64,000 bases of DNA, from contig SUZP01000002.1 of NCBI GenBank assembly GCA_015059865.1, positions 1 through 64,000 on the forward strand. The letters run 5' to 3'. The position numbers and the translations under genes are program-made. The notes under the pieces are model-generated. The model was not told the origin of the DNA. It saw only the letters and a list, made by a program, of their open reading frames with translations, and did not search any database. Source of the stretch: Rikenellaceae bacterium (GTDB taxonomy: Bacteria; Bacteroidota; Bacteroidia; Bacteroidales; Rikenellaceae). The number at the start of each line of letters is the position of its first letter. Position 1 is the stretch's first letter. Positions 59,712 to 64,000 of this stretch are shown in pieces.

Positions 59712-60752
59712 ATGAACAATAAAATAGCAGCACTCACACAAGCGGTCGAGGAGTTCGCTCCAAAGTCGCTGGCAGAGGTAGAAGACTTCCGAATTAAGAT
59801 GGTTGGCAAAAAGGGCGAGATGACAGCCCTTATGGAGGAGTTCAAGACGGTAGCTCCTGAGCAGAAACGAGAGTTCGGTCAGAAGCTTAACGCCCTTAAA
59901 AATAGCATCCTCGCAAAGATTAACGAGCAGAAAGAGGCTCTCGAAAATCAGGTCGCTTCGGCCCCACAGATAGACGATATGTCGCGCCCCGGCTCGGCTG
60001 AGCAACTCGGCTCGCGCCACCCTATATCGCTCGTCAAGCAGGAGATTATCGACATCTTCTCGCGCCTCGGTTACACCGTAGCTGATGGTCCCGAAATCGA
60101 GGATGACAACCATGTCTTCTCGCGACTCAACTTCCCAATGGAGCACCCTGCACGCGATATGCAGGATACCTTCTTCGTGGAGAAGGCGGGCTCGGAGCCT
60201 TCGGCAGATGATGTTTTGTTGCGTACCCACACCTCCTCTATTCAGGTGCGCACTATGCAGCAGCAACAACCTCCTATTCGCGTAATATGCCCCGGTCGCG
60301 TATTCCGCAACGAGGCTATCTCGTACCGCGCACACTGCATCTTCCATCAGGTTGAGGGATTGTATATCGACAAGAATGTTTCGTTTGCCGATATGAAGCA
60401 GTCGCTCCTCTACTTCTCGAAAGAGTTGTTCGGCGAAAAGACTCAAATCCGTATGCGCCCTTCGTACTTCCCATTCACCGAGCCTTCGGCTGAGTTGGAT
60501 GTATCGTGCAACCTCTGCGGTGGCAAGGGTTGCCCTGTATGTAAGGGTACAGGTTGGTTGGAGATTATGGGTTGCGGAATGGTAGACCCTAATGTCTTGG
60601 AGGCCAATGGCATCGACTCGAAAGAGTACTCAGGCTTTGCCTTTGGTATGGGAGTTGAGCGTATTGCAATGTTGAAGTTTGGTGTTAAGGACTTGCGACT
60701 CTACTTCGAGAATGATGTTCGCTTCCTCCACCAATTCGACAGCGTGTTATAA
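59712..60752 (+). CDS. pheS: Phenylalanyl-tRNA synthetase alpha subunit
   Basis: It charges tRNA-Phe as part of an alpha2-beta2 enzyme. 346 residues: an N-terminal coiled coil (about 1-90), then the class II catalytic core. Motif 1 is near GSRHPISLVKQEI; motif 2 is PGRVFRNEAISYRAHCIFHQVEG; motif 3 is GFAFGMGVERIAML. FTEPSAELD is conserved, and a CNLCGGKGCPVC cluster suggests a zinc site seen in some homologues. pheT is not next to it; a TPR gene follows. Confidence 0.96.
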   Translation: MNNKIAALTQAVEEFAPKSLAEVEDFRIKMVGKKGEMTALMEEFKTVAPEQKREFGQKLNALKNSILAKINEQKEALENQVASAPQIDDMSRPGSAEQLGSRHPISLVKQEIIDIFSRLGYTVADGPEIEDDNHVFSRLNFPMEHPARDMQDTFFVEKAGSEPSADDVLLRTHTSSIQVRTMQQQQPPIRVICPGRVFRNEAISYRAHCIFHQVEGLYIDKNVSFADMKQSLLYFSKELFGEKTQIRMRPSYFPFTEPSAELDVSCNLCGGKGCPVCKGTGWLEIMGCGMVDPNVLEANGIDSKEYSGFAFGMGVERIAMLKFGVKDLRLYFENDVRFLHQFDSVL

Positions 60753-60783
60753 TAAGGACTTTTAGCCATTGGCTTTTATTGGG

Positions 60784-62484
60784 GTGAAAAAGGTTATTGC
60801 GATATTTTTGGTGGTGGTGTTTTGTTGCGGATTTATTCCTCAGCACAGGGCAGCACGCCAAAAAGCACCTTTGAAACCCATATCCGAGCTATATGCCGAT
60901 GCGATAAAGGCGGCGACAATCCACAAAGATACTATCGCAGCTCTTGGTGCTATTGAGGCGATATTTCAGCAGGATTCAAACTATGCACCTGCTCTAAATC
61001 TCCTCTCAAAACTCACTCGTGTACATAAAAATGCTATCGAGTACTCGGAGCGTGCCTACCTCTCGGATACCACAAATCGTTACTACTTGGAGGATTATGG
61101 TGCAGCCTTAGTGCGTGGTGAAGAGTACGATAAGGCTGTTGGTGTATTCAGGAAGATTGTGAGCAGAAGCACCGACCCCAACCACTACCGTATTCTTGCC
61201 ATTCTGCTCGACAGCAATCGTCGTACTTCGGAGGCGTTGGCGATACTCGACACTGCCGAGATGCGTTTCGGGCGTATTCCGCTACTTGGTCGTCTGCGTC
61301 AATACTACCTTCTGAAAACAGGACAAACCCTTGCCGCCGAAGCGGATGCACGCAAAGCTATTGAGGAGGCTCCATATCTTGCCGAAAACCATATTTCGTT
61401 GGCTGAGATATACGCTATGACGCGCCGCGACTCGCTGGCTTTGGACTCATTCAAGAGGGCTATTGCGATAGATACTCTCGCCTTAGAGCCTTGGTTGGCC
61501 CTTGCCGAATATTATCAGAAAGAGGGCAATAAGGGGCAATATCTCAACATCTTGGAGCGCATATTCAGCAACAATCAACTGCCTTTGGAGGGTAAAATCG
61601 AGGAGTGGAAAAGGCTCGTTGGCGACCTAAGCTCCTACCGCAGATTTTATCCACAATATGATGCTCTCATTAAGCGGCTCTATATCCATTATCCTGAGAG
61701 CAAGGATGTGGCGGTACTCTATGCTCAACACCTGATTGCATCCGGAGATATAGAGCAGGCTCTCGCACTATGCAAGCGGCTCATAGATTACAGAAAGCCT
61801 CTATTAGAGGACTTTACACGAGTGATAGAGATTGAAAATCATCTCAGCCATATCGACTCGGTGCGCCACTATACAGACCTCGCCTTGGCGGCGTTTCCGC
61901 ACAATACCGACCTCCTTCATATGCGAGGGGCATTGGCGTTGCAACGCAAGGAGTATGACGACGCCCTTGTGCTCTACAACGAGGCGTTACAGCACGCCGA
62001 CAACGATACACTACGCAGTACGCTGTGGGGAGCTATCGGGGATGTGGAGCACCAACGCAAGGAGATGAAGCGTTGCTACAAGGCTTACGACAAGGCTTTG
62101 CGATACCACGCCGATAATGCTATGGTGCTGAATAACTACGCCTACTTTCTCGCACTCGACAATCGCAACTTGGAGCGTGCCCTAACAATGATTACACGAG
62201 CCTTGGCTCTCGCAAAAAACAACTCCACCTACCTCGATACGATGGCGTGGGTGTTATATCGTCTCGGTCGCTATGCCGAGGCAAAGAGGTATATGCAGCA
62301 AGCTCTCTCGCTCGACCGTGATAACTCGGCAGAGCTGGCCCTGCACTATGGCGACATTCTCCACGCCTTGGGCGAGGAGTTTATGGCCAAGACCTATTGG
62401 CGTAAGGCGTTGGAGCGCGGAGCCGACAAGGAGGAGATAGAGAAGCGATTTTTACCCCAACAACAGGAGAAGCCTAAAAAGTAG
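60784..62484 (+). CDS. Exported TPR-repeat protein
   Basis: 566 residues from a GTG at 60784 (a TTG at 60769 is the alternative). The hydrophobic segment VIAIFLVVVFCCGFI is an export signal, possibly with a lipid Cys. From about residue 40 on there are some ten or more tetratricopeptide repeats (AxxLNLLSKL, GEYDKAVGVFRK-like, EYDDALVLYNEALQ, YAEAKRYMQQAL). TPR arrays scaffold protein assembly; Bacteroidota envelope or translocation complexes are candidates, but nothing more specific can be said. It ends 6 bp before the EnvC-like gene. Confidence 0.85.
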   Translation: MKKVIAIFLVVVFCCGFIPQHRAARQKAPLKPISELYADAIKAATIHKDTIAALGAIEAIFQQDSNYAPALNLLSKLTRVHKNAIEYSERAYLSDTTNRYYLEDYGAALVRGEEYDKAVGVFRKIVSRSTDPNHYRILAILLDSNRRTSEALAILDTAEMRFGRIPLLGRLRQYYLLKTGQTLAAEADARKAIEEAPYLAENHISLAEIYAMTRRDSLALDSFKRAIAIDTLALEPWLALAEYYQKEGNKGQYLNILERIFSNNQLPLEGKIEEWKRLVGDLSSYRRFYPQYDALIKRLYIHYPESKDVAVLYAQHLIASGDIEQALALCKRLIDYRKPLLEDFTRVIEIENHLSHIDSVRHYTDLALAAFPHNTDLLHMRGALALQRKEYDDALVLYNEALQHADNDTLRSTLWGAIGDVEHQRKEMKRCYKAYDKALRYHADNAMVLNNYAYFLALDNRNLERALTMITRALALAKNNSTYLDTMAWVLYRLGRYAEAKRYMQQALSLDRDNSAELALHYGDILHALGEEFMAKTYWRKALERGADKEEIEKRFLPQQQEKPKK

Positions 62485-62490
62485 AGAGCG

Positions 62491-63609
62491 ATGAAGAGAG
62501 TCTTAGCAGCCATAATACTACTGCTTGCGTTGTTCTCCCCTGCTGTGGCGCAGACGAGCAAGATAGAGCAGCAAAAGAGGGTTATTGCCAACCTCGAACG
62601 CAGCATTGCGCGCGAGGAGAAGAGGCTTGCGCAACTCAAAAAGGATAAGGCCTCGGCCGAGAAGCAGGTGCGCGTTTTGACCAAGCAGATTGAGAAACGA
62701 AACGCACTTATTCGCGAGACAACCCGACAGATAAAGCAACTCTCAGCAGAGGTTGCCGCATCGGAGAGGCGCATAAAGCTACTCGGCGGACAACTCTCCG
62801 AACTCGAAGATAATGCGCGCGAAATTATCCGTGTGGCATATCGCAACTTCCGCTATCAGAGTCATCTGACATATCTCTTTTCGGCCAAATCGTTTACCGA
62901 TATGGCTCGGCGTGTAGCGATGTTGCGCGTGGCTACGGAGTATCGCATACAGCAGATTAAAGAGGTATCGGCTGTGCGTAGCGATGTGCAAGAGGAGCGT
63001 AACACCCTTGCCAAGCGTCGCGAGGAGCTTAACGCAACAAAGCGTCGTCTCGATAGTCAGCGCAAGAAGTTGCGCTCGGATATGGCTGCGGCAAAGAGCA
63101 GCATCAGCAAGATGTCCTCGAAGCAGCAGAGTCTCTTGCGTTCGAAGATGGAGCACGAGGAGAAGTTAAATTCGGCAATCATACAGTTGCGTAAACTCAT
63201 CAAAGGTAATAAGGCAGGAGCTTCGTTCTCGTCAAAGACTACCGCACTAAATCTGCCTGTCGTAGGCGGCAAGGTGAAGCGATATAAGGGCAATATGGCG
63301 GAGATTGTCGGCAAAGAAGGGGCTGCCGTAACCACGATTTACGAGGGTAAGGTGGTCGATATCAAACGCAATAAGGTAAATAATAAATACGATGTATATA
63401 TCGCTCACGGAGAGTATATTACATCGTATGCCAACCTCTCGGCAGTCTCGGTAACAAAGGGGGCAATCGTAAAGAGGGGACAACGCATTGGCACCATTGG
63501 CTCAGCGGTAAATATCTCAACGATGGAGATGGAGTATAAGATAGTCTTTGGTATCTACGCCCCATCCCCAGATGTAAAACTATCGGCTGCAAACTGCTTC
63601 AAGAAGTAG
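62491..63609 (+). CDS. EnvC-like murein hydrolase activator (degenerate LytM)
   Basis: 372 residues with signal peptide (about 1-22), a long coiled coil (about 25-235) and a C-terminal M23/LytM domain (about 255-370). Of the M23 metal ligands only the His in IAHGEY is obvious. The HxH position reads MEMEY and the first HxxxD position is lost, so the domain is probably not catalytic. E. coli EnvC is likewise inactive and activates amidases under FtsEX control. The same job is inferred here: ftsX (40294) and an amidase (24258) are in the window. Confidence 0.87.
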   Translation: MKRVLAAIILLLALFSPAVAQTSKIEQQKRVIANLERSIAREEKRLAQLKKDKASAEKQVRVLTKQIEKRNALIRETTRQIKQLSAEVAASERRIKLLGGQLSELEDNAREIIRVAYRNFRYQSHLTYLFSAKSFTDMARRVAMLRVATEYRIQQIKEVSAVRSDVQEERNTLAKRREELNATKRRLDSQRKKLRSDMAAAKSSISKMSSKQQSLLRSKMEHEEKLNSAIIQLRKLIKGNKAGASFSSKTTALNLPVVGGKVKRYKGNMAEIVGKEGAAVTTIYEGKVVDIKRNKVNNKYDVYIAHGEYITSYANLSAVSVTKGAIVKRGQRIGTIGSAVNISTMEMEYKIVFGIYAPSPDVKLSAANCFKK

Positions 63610-63646
63610 TCTACATCATTACCCTTTTGATTACTCGCTCGTAGAG

Positions 63647-64000
63647 TTAGCTTGCAAGGAACTCTGCTACAACAAAGGTGCTTCCACCTATGTATAACAT
63701 ATCGTCATCTGACAGTTGTTGTTCAGCCTTTGCAATGGCCTCCTCGACTGTTGGTGCCACCTCGAAGTCGAGCGCGAGTGCGGTGGCCACATCCGAAACT
63801 CTATCGAGTGGGGCTGCACGACGAATTGCAGCTTGTGTGAAGATGTAGTGAGCATCGCTCGGCATCTGCGCCAGCATCTTCGAGAACTCCTTATCCTCGC
63901 AGAAACCCATAACACAGAGCAACTTTCCTCTATTTGTACGACTCTTCAATTGTCGGGATACTTCAATGATGCCGTGCTCGTTGTGTGCTGTATCGCAAAC
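63647..64000 (-). CDS. folC: Folylpolyglutamate/dihydrofolate synthase, C-terminal part (cut by window edge)
   Basis: Only the last 117 codons are in the window; the frame is open to the right edge. VCDTAHNEHG matches the D-x-AHNxxG motif of FolC. VMGFCEDKEFSKMLAQMP and LYIGGSTFVVAEFLAS match the C-terminal Mur-ligase-like domain. FolC adds glutamate to dihydropteroate and to folates. It converges with the EnvC-like gene, with 37 bp between the stops. Confidence 0.88.
   Translation of the reverse strand, partial: VCDTAHNEHGIIEVSRQLKSRTNRGKLLCVMGFCEDKEFSKMLAQMPSDAHYIFTQAAIRRAAPLDRVSDVATALALDFEVAPTVEEAIAKAEQQLSDDDMLYIGGSTFVVAEFLAS

Overview
The window looks like a chromosome segment of a Bacteroidales bacterium, probably Rikenellaceae/Alistipes-like; the genus is an inference. 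Three things point to Bacteroidota. First, promoters carry the -7 element TAnnTTTG (for example 1460-1467, 5180-5187, 17593-17600, 47476-47483). Second, there are lineage-typical fusions: MurF-alanine racemase and DAHP synthase-chorismate mutase. Third, there are large surface lipoproteins with fimbrillin-like N-termini, a TonB-dependent receptor and C1B-type exported peptidases. I found no rRNA, tRNA, CRISPR array, transposase or prophage. The last gene (folC) is cut by the right window edge.

Layout. 0.1-1.4 kb: mnmE. 1.6-10.8 kb: two very large repetitive surface lipoproteins flanking rpsA; both lipoprotein transcripts begin with a hairpin holding a G9 or G10 run, and the second is followed by a 45-residue peptide gene. 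11.2-13.3 kb: slyD and glutamate decarboxylase. 13.4-17.6 kb (minus): a complete terminal Phe/Tyr operon, pheA, aminotransferase, tyrA and DAHP synthase-chorismate mutase. A classic ribosome-mediated attenuator precedes it: an 18-residue leader peptide with eight consecutive Phe/Tyr codons, then mutually exclusive antiterminator and terminator stems. 17.7-25.4 kb (minus): amidase, MCE protein, mutS2, murF-alr and rsmI. 25.5-35 kb (plus): lptD, grpE, dnaJ, a small membrane protein, mutL, rhomboid, an exo/endonuclease-phosphatase family membrane protein and a YhcH family protein.

35.3-47.2 kb is housekeeping on both strands: MFS transporter, prenyl synthase, YfhO, ftsX, DUF3098, superoxide reductase, a methyltransferase, xseB, PAP2 phosphatase, a BPL_N-like exported protein and pgk. 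47.5-50.4 kb: a small Cys-rich exported protein and a His-rich TonB receptor, which I read as a metal-uptake pair. 50.4-56.4 kb (minus): an operon of exported enzymes, with two tandem C1B peptidases, an N-terminal-nucleophile hydrolase and a GH106-like glycosidase. 56.6-59.1 kb: a lipocalin-like lipoprotein and a subtilisin-like lipoprotein. 59.3-64 kb: rpmH, pheS, a TPR lipoprotein-like protein, an EnvC-like protein and partial folC.

The noncoding DNA is unusually structured. Almost every longer intergenic gap carries tandem repeats with a strict 7-bp period but differing sequence. An about 88-bp element is present in two inverted copies, with a third, internally deleted derivative. The strongest new observations are the Phe/Tyr attenuator, the paired G-tract leader hairpins, the heptad repeats and the 88-bp element.
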